Positions 30,687 to 42,600 of a stretch of 64,000 nt of DNA are shown piece by piece. Source of the DNA: Mycobacterium marinum (GTDB lineage: Bacteria > Actinomycetota > Actinomycetes > Mycobacteriales > Mycobacteriaceae); NCBI RefSeq assembly GCF_003391395.1, contig NZ_CP024190.1:62001-126000 (forward strand). Direction: 5' to 3'. Below the pieces are notes generated by a model. The model made no database searches, was not told the origin of the DNA, and worked only from the letters and a program-made list of their open reading frames with translations. The position numbers and the translations under genes were made by a program. Every line of letters starts with the position of its first letter. Positions within the stretch are counted from its first letter, which is position 1.

Positions 30687-33600
30687 CGCAGCCAACCAAG
30701 CCCGTCGTCGACATCGAGGACGTGATGACGCTCAGCCCACTTCAGCTGGGGCTGTTCGCGCTGGCCATGGCGAGTGGAGCCGCGTCCGACGACCCGTACA
30801 CCGTCGCACTCGGCATCGATGTGCATGGTTCGCTGGACGTCGGCCTGCTACGCAGTTGCGCGTTGGCGATGCTGAAGCGCCACCCGAATTTGAGGGCTCG
30901 ATTCCTCGGCCGCGGCTTGCCGCATCCAGTGCAGGTGGTGCCGTCCGAGGTGCAGTTGGAATGGGCGCGTGTCGAGGCCACGGCGGAGACGGCGGGTGCG
31001 CTGGAAGCGCAGGAGCGCAATCGCGGATTCGACCTGGAAATGGGTCCGGCGATCCGATTCTTGCTGATCGAGCTACCCGGCGACAGGTGGCGATTCTTGA
31101 TTACCGCCCACCACATCGTGATCGGCGGCTGGTCCATCGCGCTGTTCGTCGATGAGCTACTCACGCTGTATGAAGCCGACTGCAACATCGACACGTTGCC
31201 GGCGCAGCCGCGACCGTATCGCGACTACATCGGTTGGCTCGAGCGCTGCGACGTTGAGCAAGGGCAACGGCAGTGGCGCGAGCATCTCGCCGGCCTGGCG
31301 GCGCCTACCCTGCTGGCGGCGCCGCTCGGTAGCAGCGGTGTGCAGCCGGACAGCCTGCCCAAGAGGGCGCAGCTGACCCTGGACGAAGGGGCCACGACAT
31401 CCTTGGTCGACGGTGCCCGCAACCGCGGAGTGACGGTCAATACCCTGACGCAGCTGGCCTGGGCGCTGATGCTGTCGACGCTAACCGACCGCCGCGACGT
31501 GGTTTTCGGGGTCACGGTGTCGAACAGACCCGCCGAGTTGGCCCGGGTGGAATCAATGGTCGGGCTTTTCGTCAACACCGTCCCGCTGCGTGTGCGTCTC
31601 GACCCGAAAACGACTGTTGCCCAGCAATGCGCGTTGATACAACGCGATGCCGCCCGGCTGCGTGAGCATGCCTATCTGAGCCACTCGCAGATCCGGGCGC
31701 TGGCCGGCATGGGCGAGCTGTTTGACACCCTGCTGGTATTCCAGAACTTCCCATCCCTGGGTCTGGCCGACGGGAAGGCGCGAGCCGTAGGCGCGGCGAC
31801 GTTTGACTCCCTAACCGTGCAGAGTCCTACGCACTTCCCCGTCTGCATCACCGCTGAACTCACCGATGCTCGTTTGTCGCTGTCGATAGCAACAAATGCC
31901 AACGCATTCGGCGACATCACCGAATCGGCCCTGGGTGATCGCTTGTTGGCAGTACTGCAACGACTGTTGCCGATGTGGGACCGTCCGCTGCGCGACGTCA
32001 GCATGTTGCTTGACGGTCACACCGACGGCGATACGGCCGTATCCGAGCATGCGCGGCTGGATGTGGTGGGTAATCGGGCGGTGTTGGCGGAGCCGTTGGT
32101 GGAGCCGGTGTCGGTTCCGGGGTTGTTCGCCGCGCAGGTGGCCGGTGGTGCTGAGGTGACGGCGTTGGTGTGTGGGGATCGGTCGTTGACCTATCGCGAG
32201 CTTGATCAGGCGGCTAATCGGTTGGCGCATTTGTTGGTTGATCAGGGTGTGGGTCCTGGTGATGTGGTGGGGTTGTTGTTGGAGCGCTCGGTTGAGGCGG
32301 TCATCGCGATCTTGGCGGTACTCAAAAGCGGTGCAGCGTATTTGGCGATCGATGTCAATCATCCTGATGGGCGTATCGGGTTCATGATCGAGGATGCCGC
32401 GCCGGTGGCGGTGATCAGTACCGCGGGGTTGGCGCAGCGGTTGGCGGATTACCCGGTGGCGGTGATCGATATCGATGATCCCGCGATCGCGACGTGCTAT
32501 CCCGGCCATGAGTTGCCCTTCCCCAGCGCGGACAACATCGCGTATCTGATCTATACCTCGGGCACGACCGGCAAGCCCAAAGGCGTGGGGATCACCCACC
32601 ACAACATCACCCAGTTGTTCACCTCGGTCGCCGCCACCGGATTCACCCCAGCGTCGGGACAAGTCTGGACCCAATGGCATTCGTATGCCTTTGACGTGTC
32701 GGTCTTTGAAATGTGGGGTGCACTGCTGCATGGGGGCCGGTTGGTGGTGGTGCCGGAGTTGATCACCAGGTCTGCGGCGGAGTTGTTGGCGTTGTTGGTG
32801 ACTGAGGGTGTCAGTGTGTTGAGTCAGACACCGTCGGCGTTTTATGCGTTGCAGGCTGCGGATGCGGCGCAGCCGCAGTTGGGTCGGCAGTTGTGTCTTG
32901 ATGCGGTGGTGTTTGGCGGTGAGGCGTTGGAGCCGGCGCGGTTGGGGCCGTGGTTGGCCAATCATGGGCAGCGGCCGCGGTTGATCAATATGTATGGCAC
33001 CACCGAGACGACGGTGCATGCGTCGTTTCGTGAGATTGTGCGCCATGACCTGGGTTTCGCGGTGAGCCCGGTTGGGGTGCCGTTGGCGAATCTGGCGTTT
33101 TTTGTCCTCGATGGGTGGTTGCGGCCGGTGCCGGCGGGGGTGGCCGGGGAGTTGTATGTGGCGGGTGCCGGGGTGGGGTGTGGGTATTGGCGCCGTTCGG
33201 GGTTGACCGCGTCGAGGTTTGTGGCGTGTCCGTTCGGGGCTGCGGGGGTGCGGATGTATCGCACCGGCGATGTGGTGCGTTGGGGCCCAGACGGGCAGTT
33301 GCAGTACGTGGGGCGCGCCGATGAACAGGTCAAGATCCGTGGGTATCGCATTGAGTTGGGCGAGGTGGCTGCGGCGTTGTCGCAGTTGGACGGGGTGGAT
33401 CAGGCGGTGGTGATCGCTCGTGAAGACCGGCCCGGGGATAAGCGGTTGGTGGGCTATGTCGTCGGCTCGGTGGATGCGGGTCTGGCGCGGGCGGCGTTGG
33501 CGCAGGCGTTGCCGGCCTATATGGTGCCCGCCGCGGTCGTGGTGGTCGACAGTTTGCCGTTGACGGTCAACGGCAAGTTGGACATTCGGGCCTTGCCGGC

Positions 33601-36600
33601 CCCGCAATACGGCGCCACCGGCAGTTACCGCGCCCCGGCCAGCCCGGTCGAAGAGGTCCTCGCCGGCATCTACGCCCAAGTACTCGGACTAGACCGGGTC
33701 GCGGTAGACCAATCCTTTTTCGACCTGGGTGGGGATTCGTTGTCGGCGATGCGGGTAGTCGCTGCGATCAATAAGTCCTTGGATGGGGATTTGTCGGTGC
33801 GGGCGTTGTTCGACGCGCCTACCGTCGGCGAGTTGGCGCCGTGTATCGGTCAGGGTTCGGGGCAGTGGACGCCGTTGGTGGCCGGTGAGCGTCCGGCGGT
33901 GGTTCCGTTGTCGTTTGCCCAGCAGCGGTTGTGGTTTATCGATCAGTTGCAGGGGCCTTCGGCGGTCTACAACATGGCGTGGTCGGCGCGGTTGTCCGGT
34001 GAGCTCGATGCCGCGGCGTTGGGTGCGGCGTTTGCTGATGTGGTGGCCCGTCATGAGAGCTTGCGGACGGTGTTTCGTGCCGTGGCGGGGGTGGCTGAGC
34101 AGTTGGTGCTGGGCGTCGAGCAGGTCGATGTGCGGTGGCAGATCATCGATGCTCAGGGTTGGTCGTCACGGCGGCTGGCTGAGGCCCTCGAACAGCAAGC
34201 ACGGCATTGTTTTGATTTGGCGGTCGAGATTCCGTTGCGGGCGAGGCTGTTTCGTGTCGCTGACGACGAGCACGTGTTGGTGGTGGTGGCTCACCATATC
34301 GCCGCTGACGGGTGGTCGCTGCGGCCGCTGGTCACTGATTTGGGAGTGGCTTATGCCAGTCGGTGTGCGGGGCGGGCGCCGGGTTGGGCGGGGCTGGCGG
34401 TGCAGTATGTCGATTACACGTTGTGGCAGCGCACCAACCTGGGTGAGTTGACCGATAGCCACAGTGGTATCGCCGGGCAGCTGAGGTATTGGGAAAAAGC
34501 TCTCGAGGGGATGGCCGAACGGTTGCAGTTGCCCACCGATCGGGCCTATCCGCGGGTGGCTGACCATCGCGGTAGCGGTGTGGATGTCCAGTGGCCCGCC
34601 CAGCTGCAGCAGCAGGTTGCCCGGGTGGCGCGTGAGCATCACGCGACGAGCTTCATGGTGATCCAGACCGCCCTGGCGGTGCTGTTGGCCAAGCTCAGCG
34701 GCAGCTCTGATGTGGCAGTCGGGGTTCCGGTGGCCGGCCGTGGTGATCCGGCCCTCGATGAGTTGGTGGGCGTGTTCGTCAACACGGTGGTGCTGCGGGT
34801 GCAGGTGGCCGGTGATCCCACCTTCGCCCAACTGCTAGCGCAGGTACGCACCCGCAGTTTGGAAGCCTTCGAGCATCAAGACGTGCCCTTCGAGGTGCTG
34901 GTGGAGCGGCTCAACCCGGTGCGATCGTTGACCCATCATCCGTTGGTCCAGGTGGTGTTGGCGTGGCAAAACGACATGTCGGCGGAGTTGGTGTTAGACG
35001 GTCTCGACGTCGAATTCGCGCCAGTACACACCCAAACTGCCCGGATGGATCTGGTGTTTTCACTGGGTGAACGTTTCACCGATACCGGTGCACCCGCCGG
35101 GATCGGCGGGGGTGTGGAGTTTCGCACCGATGTGTTCGACGCGGCCAGTATCGCTGCGTTGATCGAGCGGTTGCAGCGGGTGGTGGTGGCGATGGTCGCT
35201 GATCCGGATCGGCGGTTGTCGTCGGTGGATCTGCTTGATGAGGCCGAGCATGCGCGGCTGGATGTGGTGGGTAATCGGGCGGTGTTGGCGGAGCCGTTGG
35301 TGGAGCCGGTGTCGGTTCCGGGGTTGTTCGCCGCGCAGGTGGCCAGCCGTGCTGAGGTGACGGCGTTGGTGTGTGGGGATCGGTCGTTGACCTATCGCGA
35401 GCTTGATCAGGCGGCTAATCGGTTGGCGCATTTGTTGGTTGATCAGGGTGTGGGTCCTGGTGATGTGGTGGGGTTGTTGTTGGAGCGCTCGGTTGAGGCG
35501 GTCATCGCGATCTTGGCGGTACTCAAAAGCGGTGCAGCGTATTTGGCGATCGATGTCAATCATCCTGATGGGCGTATCGGGTTCATGATCGAGGATGCCG
35601 CGCCGGTGGCGGTGATCAGTACCGCGGGGTTGGCGCAGCGGTTGGCGGATTACCCGGTGGCGGTGATCGATATCGATGATCCCGCGATCGCGACGTGCTA
35701 TCCCGGCCATGAGTTGCCCTTCCCCAGCGCGGACAACATCGCGTATCTGATCTATACCTCGGGCACGACCGGCAAGCCCAAAGGCGTGGGGATCACCCAC
35801 CACAACATCACCCAGTTGTTCACCTCGGTCGCCGCCACCGGATTCACCCCAGCGTCGGGTCAAGTCTGGACCCAATGCCACTCCTACGCCTTCGATTACT
35901 CCGTGTGGGAGATGTGGGGTGCGTTGCTGCATGGGGGCCGGTTGGTGGTGGTGCCGGAGTTGATCACCAGGTCTGCGGCGGAGTTGTTGGCGTTGTTGGT
36001 GACTGAGGGTGTCAGTGTGTTGAGTCAGACACCGTCGGCGTTTTATGCGTTGCAGGCTGCGGATGCGGCGCAGCCGCAGTTGGGTCGGCAGTTGTGTCTT
36101 GATGCGGTGGTGTTTGGCGGTGAGGCGTTGGAGCCGGCGCGGTTGGGGCCGTGGTTGGCCAATCATGGGCAGCGGCCGCGGTTGATCAATATGTATGGCA
36201 TCACCGAGACGACGGTGCATGCGTCGTTTCGTGAGATTGTGCGCCATGACCTGGGTTTCGCGGTGAGCCCGGTTGGGGTGCCGTTGGCGAATCTGGCGTT
36301 TTTTGTCCTCGATGGGTGGTTGCGGCCGGTGCCGGCGGGGGTGGCCGGGGAGTTGTATGTGGCGGGTGCCGGGGTGGGGTGTGGGTATTGGCGCCGTTCG
36401 GGGTTGACCGCGTCGAGGTTTGTGGCGTGTCCGTTCGGGGCTGCGGGGGTGCGGATGTATCGCACCGGCGATGTGGTGCGTTGGGGCCCAGACGGGCAGT
36501 TGCAGTACGTGGGGCGCGCCGATGAACAGGTCAAGATCCGTGGGTATCGCATTGAGTTGGGCGAGGTGGCTGCGGCGTTGTCGCAGTTGGACGGGGTGGA

Positions 36601-39600
36601 TCAGGCGGTGGTGATCGCTCGTGAAGACCGGCCCGGGGATAAGCGGTTGGTGGGCTATGTCGTCGGCTCGGTGGATGCGGGTCTGGCGCGGGCGGCGTTG
36701 GCGCAGGCGTTGCCGGCCTATATGGTGCCCGCCGCGGTCGTGGTGGTCGACAGTTTGCCGTTGACGGTCAACGGCAAGTTGGACATTCGGGCCTTGCCGG
36801 CCCCGCAATACGGCGCTACCGGCAGTTACCGCGCCCCGGCCAGCCCGGTCGAAGAAGTCCTCGCCGGCATCTACGCCCAAGTACTCGGACTAGACCGGGT
36901 CGCGGTAGACCAATCCTTTTTCGACCTGGGCGGCGACAGCATCCTGGCGATCCAGGTCGTTGCGCGGGCCCGTGCGGCGGGGGTGGTGTGCCGGCCGCGT
37001 GACGTATTCACCGAGCAGACCGTCGCCGGACTAGCAACGGTGGCGACGGTTTTCGATGATGCGAATGACGACGGCCGGCACGCCGAGGACAGTGTGGGCG
37101 AGGTCGTGGCCACGCCGATCATGCGCTGGCTGCAAAGCCTGGACGGTCCGCTCAAAGAGTTCAATCAGACGGCGTTGTTGCAGGCTCCCGCCGCGATGTC
37201 CTACGACGACGTGATCGTCTCGCTGCAGGCGGTGCTGGATCGTCATGCGATGCTGCGGCTGCAGGTTGACACCGATGCGACGGGGCGCTGGTTGTTGCAT
37301 GTGCCCGAGCCGGGTTGCGTGGACGCGCGCCAGTGTGTGCGGGCAGTGACGGCGCTGAACGATGACGAGTTGGTGCAGGCCCGGTCGCGGTTGGACCCGT
37401 CTGCCGGAGTGATGGTTAGCGCTTTGTGGGTGACCTCGTCCGCCCAGTTGGCCTTGGTCATTCATCATTTGGCGATCGATGGGGTGTCATGGCGGATCCT
37501 GCTGGACGACCTCAACAGCGTCTGGGAACAGCACCGCTCCGGCGAAATGGCGGCATTGCCAGCTGGCGGGACGTCGTTTCGGCGTTGGGCGACGTTGCTG
37601 GCCGAGCAGGCGTATTCAGCGACGGCGGTGGACCACGCGGCCGCTTGGAGGCAGGTGCTGGCCGCCCCAAGCGTGCTGCCGGCCGTGAAGCCTGCGGTTG
37701 ACACATACGCCACTGCGCAGCGGTTGTTGGTGTCGCTGGATATCGAGACGACCCGGACGCTGCTCGCCGCGGCGCCGGCGGCGTTTCATGCAGGGGTGCA
37801 AGACATCTTGCTGATTGCGTTCGCGTTGGCGTGGTCGGAGTTTTCAAGTGGCGGTGGTACCCGGATCGCCATCGACGTGGAGGGCCACGGGCGCCACGAG
37901 GAACTGGCCTTCGGTGTTGACCTATCGCACACGCTGGGTTGGTTTACCACCAAGTACCCGGTGGCCGTGGGCGTCGGTGCGCTGCGCTGGGCGCAAGTAG
38001 TGGCCGGCGATGCCGCCCTGGGCACCGTGGTCAAGGATGCCAAGGAGCAACTTCGGGGCCTGCCTGACGGCCTGCTCTATGGGTTGATTCGCTATCTCAA
38101 TCGCGAAGTCGAGCTGGCCGGGGCCGAGCCGACGATCGGTTTCAACTATCTGGGGCGCCTGAGCACACGGACGACCGCGGGTGACGACCACTGGCAAATC
38201 GCCAGGTGGGGTTCGCTGTTCACCGACGAATGCGCCAGCGCCGAACTGCCGATACAGCTCTTTCACACAGTAGAGCTCGACGCGGTCACCTTCGACACGG
38301 AAGCCGGCCCGCAGTTGCACGCCCAGTGGACGTGGGCGACATCGGCCCTCGACCGGGCACAGCTCAACCGGATCAGCCGGTTGTGGTTCGAGGCGCTGAC
38401 CGGCATCTGTGCGCATGTCCGTGCTGGCGGGGGCGGCATGACCCCCTCTGATATCGGACTCACCCGGTTAAGCCAGCACCAGATCGACCAACTCGAACAA
38501 CGCTACCGCGTTGCCGACGTGTTGCCTTTGACCCCTCTGCAGCAGGGCCTGCTCTTTCATGCCGATGCCGCACGAGGTGGCGCCGATCTGTATGTGGTCC
38601 AGTTCGACATCACCCTGTCCGGCGCGCTGGACCCGCGGCGGCTACGGACAGCCGCACAAGAAGTGCTCCGCCGCCATCCCAATCTCGCGGCTCAATTCGT
38701 CTGGGGCGAACCCCTCGACGAGCCCGTGCAGATCATCCTGAATGACTTGGTGCTGGAATGGCGGACGGTCGAGTTCGACCCAACTGGCGACCCGGATGCT
38801 CATGTCGAGCAACACATTGACGAGGTCTGCGCCGCCGAACGCGTCGCCGTCGCAGACCTCGGCAGTGGCAGTCCATTTCGGATCGCATTGATCCGCACCG
38901 CACCGTGTGAGCATCGCTTTGTACTCACCGCGCACCACATCGTGTGCGACGGCTGGTCGATGCCGATCGTGATGCAGGAAATATTGGCCGCCTATGCGGG
39001 ACAGCCGCTGGCGGCGCCCGGGTCGTATCGCAACTTCTTGACCTGGCTGGCCGAGCGGGACAAGAGCGCTGCCCGCACCGCCTGGCGTGAGCTGTTTGCC
39101 GATTTCAGGCACCCCACATTGGTGGGCCCGCCAGATCACCTGGGCCTGGGCAGTCGAGGCGTTGAGTCATACCTGTTGCCCATCGGGACTACCGAGGCGC
39201 TGACCGAGCTGGCGAGGTCGTGTCGCGTCACGGTGAATATCGTGCTGCAGGCCGCGTTTGCGCAACTGCTGAGCTGGTTGACCGGTCAGCACGATGTCGC
39301 GTTCGGCACCACCGTATCGGGCCGGCCAGCCGAGGTGGCCGGCGTGCACTCCATGGTGGGGTTGTTCATCAATACGGTGCCGACCCGGGCTCGGATGGCG
39401 GCGACTACGACCACTAGAGAGCTGCTGGACCAGCTGCAAAGCGTGCACTACGAGACTCTCGAGCACCATCACCTGGCGCTGAGCGACATCCACCGCGTCA
39501 GCGGTCATGACCAGCTGTTCGACACCCTTTTCGTCTACGAGAACTATCCAATCGACAAAACAGCCGCCCAGGGCACCGGGGAGCTGGCCATTTCCGGGAT

Positions 39601-42600
39601 CACCTGCCGCGAATACAGCCACTACCCGCTCGTGGTGCAAGCCATGCCGGGCGACCAACTAGGCCTTCGAGTGGAGTTTCGCACCGATGTGTTCGACGCG
39701 GCCAGTATCGCTGCGTTGATCGAGCGGTTGCAGCGGGTGGTGGTGGCGATGGTCGCTGATCCGGATCGGCGGTTGTCGTCGGTGGATCTGCTTGATGAGG
39801 CCGAGCATGCGCGGCTGGATGTGGTGGGTAATCGGGCGGTGTTGGCGGAGCCGTTGGTGGAGCCGGTGTCGGTTCCGGGGTTGTTCGCCGCGCAGGTGGC
39901 CAGCCGTGCTGAGGTGACGGCGTTGGTGTGTGGGGATCGGTCGTTGACCTATCGCGAGCTTGATCAGGCGGCTAATCGGTTGGCGCATTTGTTGGTTGAT
40001 CAGGGTGTGGGTCCTGGTGATGTGGTGGGGTTGTTGTTGGAGCGCTCGGTTGAGGCGGTCATCGCGATCTTGGCGGTACTCAAAAGCGGTGCAGCGTATT
40101 TGGCGATCGATGTCAATCATCCTGATGGGCGTATCGGGTTCATGATCGAGGATGCCGCGCCGGTGGCGGTGATCAGTACCGCGGGGTTGGCGCAGCGGTT
40201 GGCGGATTACCCGGTGGCGGTGATCGATATCGATGATCCCGCGATCGCGACGTGCTATCCCGGCCATGAGTTGCCCTTCCCCAGCGCGGACAACATCGCG
40301 TATCTGATCTATACCTCGGGCACGACCGGCAAGCCCAAAGGCGTGGGGATCACCCACCACAACATCACCCAGTTGTTCACCTCGGTCGCCGCCACCGGAT
40401 TCACCCCAGCGTCGGGTCAAGTCTGGACCCAATGCCACTCCTACGCCTTCGATTACTCCGTGTGGGAGATGTGGGGTGCGTTGCTGCATGGGGGCCGGTT
40501 GGTGGTGGTGCCGGAGTTGATCACCAGGTCTGCGGCGGAGTTGTTGGCGTTGTTGGTGACTGAGGGTGTCAGTGTGTTGAGTCAGACACCGTCGGCGTTT
40601 TATGCGTTGCAGGCTGCGGATGCGGCGCAGCCGCAGTTGGGTCGGCAGTTGTGTCTTGATGCGGTGGTGTTTGGCGGTGAGGCGTTGGAGCCGGCGCGGT
40701 TGGGGCCGTGGTTGGCCAATCATGGGCAGCGGCCGCGGTTGATCAATATGTATGGCATCACCGAGACGACGGTGCATGCGTCGTTTCGTGAGATTGTGCG
40801 CCATGACCTGGGTTTCGCGGTGAGCCCGGTTGGGGTGCCGTTGGCGAATCTGGCGTTTTTTGTCCTCGATGGGTGGTTGCGGCCGGTGCCGGCGGGGGTG
40901 GCCGGGGAGTTGTATGTGGCGGGTGCCGGGGTGGGGTGTGGGTATTGGCGCCGTTCGGGGTTGACCGCGTCGAGGTTTGTGGCGTGTCCGTTCGGGGCTG
41001 CGGGGGTGCGGATGTATCGCACCGGCGATGTGGTGCGTTGGGGCCCAGACGGGCAGTTGCAGTACGTGGGGCGCGCCGATGAACAGGTCAAGATCCGTGG
41101 GTATCGCATTGAGTTGGGCGAGGTGGCTGCGGCGTTGTCGCAGTTGGACGGGGTGGATCAGGCGGTGGTGATCGCTCGTGAAGACCGGCCCGGGGATAAG
41201 CGGTTGGTGGGCTATGTCGTCGGCTCGGTGGATGCGGGTCTGGCGCGGGCGGCGTTGGCGCAGGCGTTGCCGGCCTATATGGTGCCCGCCGCGGTCGTGG
41301 TGGTCGACAGTTTGCCGTTGACGGTCAACGGCAAGTTGGACATTCGGGCCTTGCCGGCCCCGCAATACGGCGCCACCGGCAGTTACCGCGCCCCGGCCAG
41401 CCCGGTCGAAGAGGTCCTCGCCGGCATCTACGCCCAAGTACTCGGACTAGACCGGGTCGCGGTAGACCAATCCTTTTTCGACCTGGGTGGGGATTCGTTG
41501 TCGGCGATGCGGGTAGTCGCTGCGATCAATAAGTCCTTGGATGGGGATTTGTCGGTGCGGGCGTTGTTCGACGCGCCTACCGTCGGCGAGTTGGCGCCGT
41601 GTATCGGTCAGGGTTCGGGGCAGTGGACGCCGTTGGTGGCCGGTGAGCGTCCGGCGGTGGTTCCGTTGTCGTTTGCCCAGCAGCGGTTGTGGTTTATCGA
41701 TCAGTTGCAGGGGCCTTCGGCGGTCTACAACATGGCGTGGTCGGCGCGGTTGTCCGGTGAGCTCGATGCCGCGGCGTTGGGTGCGGCGTTTGCTGATGTG
41801 GTGGCCCGTCATGAGAGCTTGCGGACGGTGTTTCGTGCCGTGGCGGGGGTGGCTGAGCAGTTGGTGCTGGGCGTCGAGCAGGTCGATGTGCGGTGGCAGA
41901 TCATCGATGCTCAGGGTTGGTCGTCACGGCGGCTGGCTGAGGCCCTCGAACAGCAAGCACGGCATTGTTTTGATTTGGCGGTCGAGATTCCGTTGCGGGC
42001 GAGGCTGTTTCGTGTCGCTGACGACGAGCACGTGTTGGTGGTGGTGGCTCACCATATCGCCGCTGACGGGTGGTCGCTGCGGCCGCTGGTCACTGATTTG
42101 GGAGTGGCTTATGCCAGTCGGTGTGCGGGGCGGGCGCCGGGTTGGGCGGGGCTGGCGGTGCAGTATGTCGATTACACGTTGTGGCAGCGCACCAACCTGG
42201 GTGAGTTGACCGATAGCCACAGTGGTATCGCCGGGCAGCTGAGGTATTGGGAAAAAGCTCTCGAGGGGATGGCCGAACGGTTGCAGTTGCCCACCGATCG
42301 GGCCTATCCGCGGGTGGCTGACCATCGCGGTAGCGGTGTGGATGTCCAGTGGCCCGCCCAGCTGCAGCAGCAGGTTGCCCGGGTGGCGCGTGAGCATCAC
42401 GCGACGAGCTTCATGGTGATCCAGACCGCCCTGGCGGTGCTGTTGGCCAAGCTCAGCGGCAGCTCTGATGTGGCAGTCGGGGTTCCGGTGGCCGGCCGTG
42501 GTGATCCGGCCCTCGATGAGTTGGTGGGCGTGTTCGTCAACACGGTGGTGCTGCGGGTGCAGGTGGCCGGTGATCCCACCTTCGCCCAACTGCTAGCGCA

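Noticed and set aside
31811..33679. Long antisense frames within the NRPS (also 35060-36880, 39659-41437 and 42818-43912)
   Set aside because: They are mirror readings of the repeated A domains, with His/Arg/Gln-rich sequence and no domain likeness, produced by the strong base skew of the sense strand.
36938..39670. Missing thioesterase or second epimerase in the unique middle of the NRPS
   Set aside because: The region is fully explained by one E domain (HHLAIDG) and one C domain (HHIVCDG).
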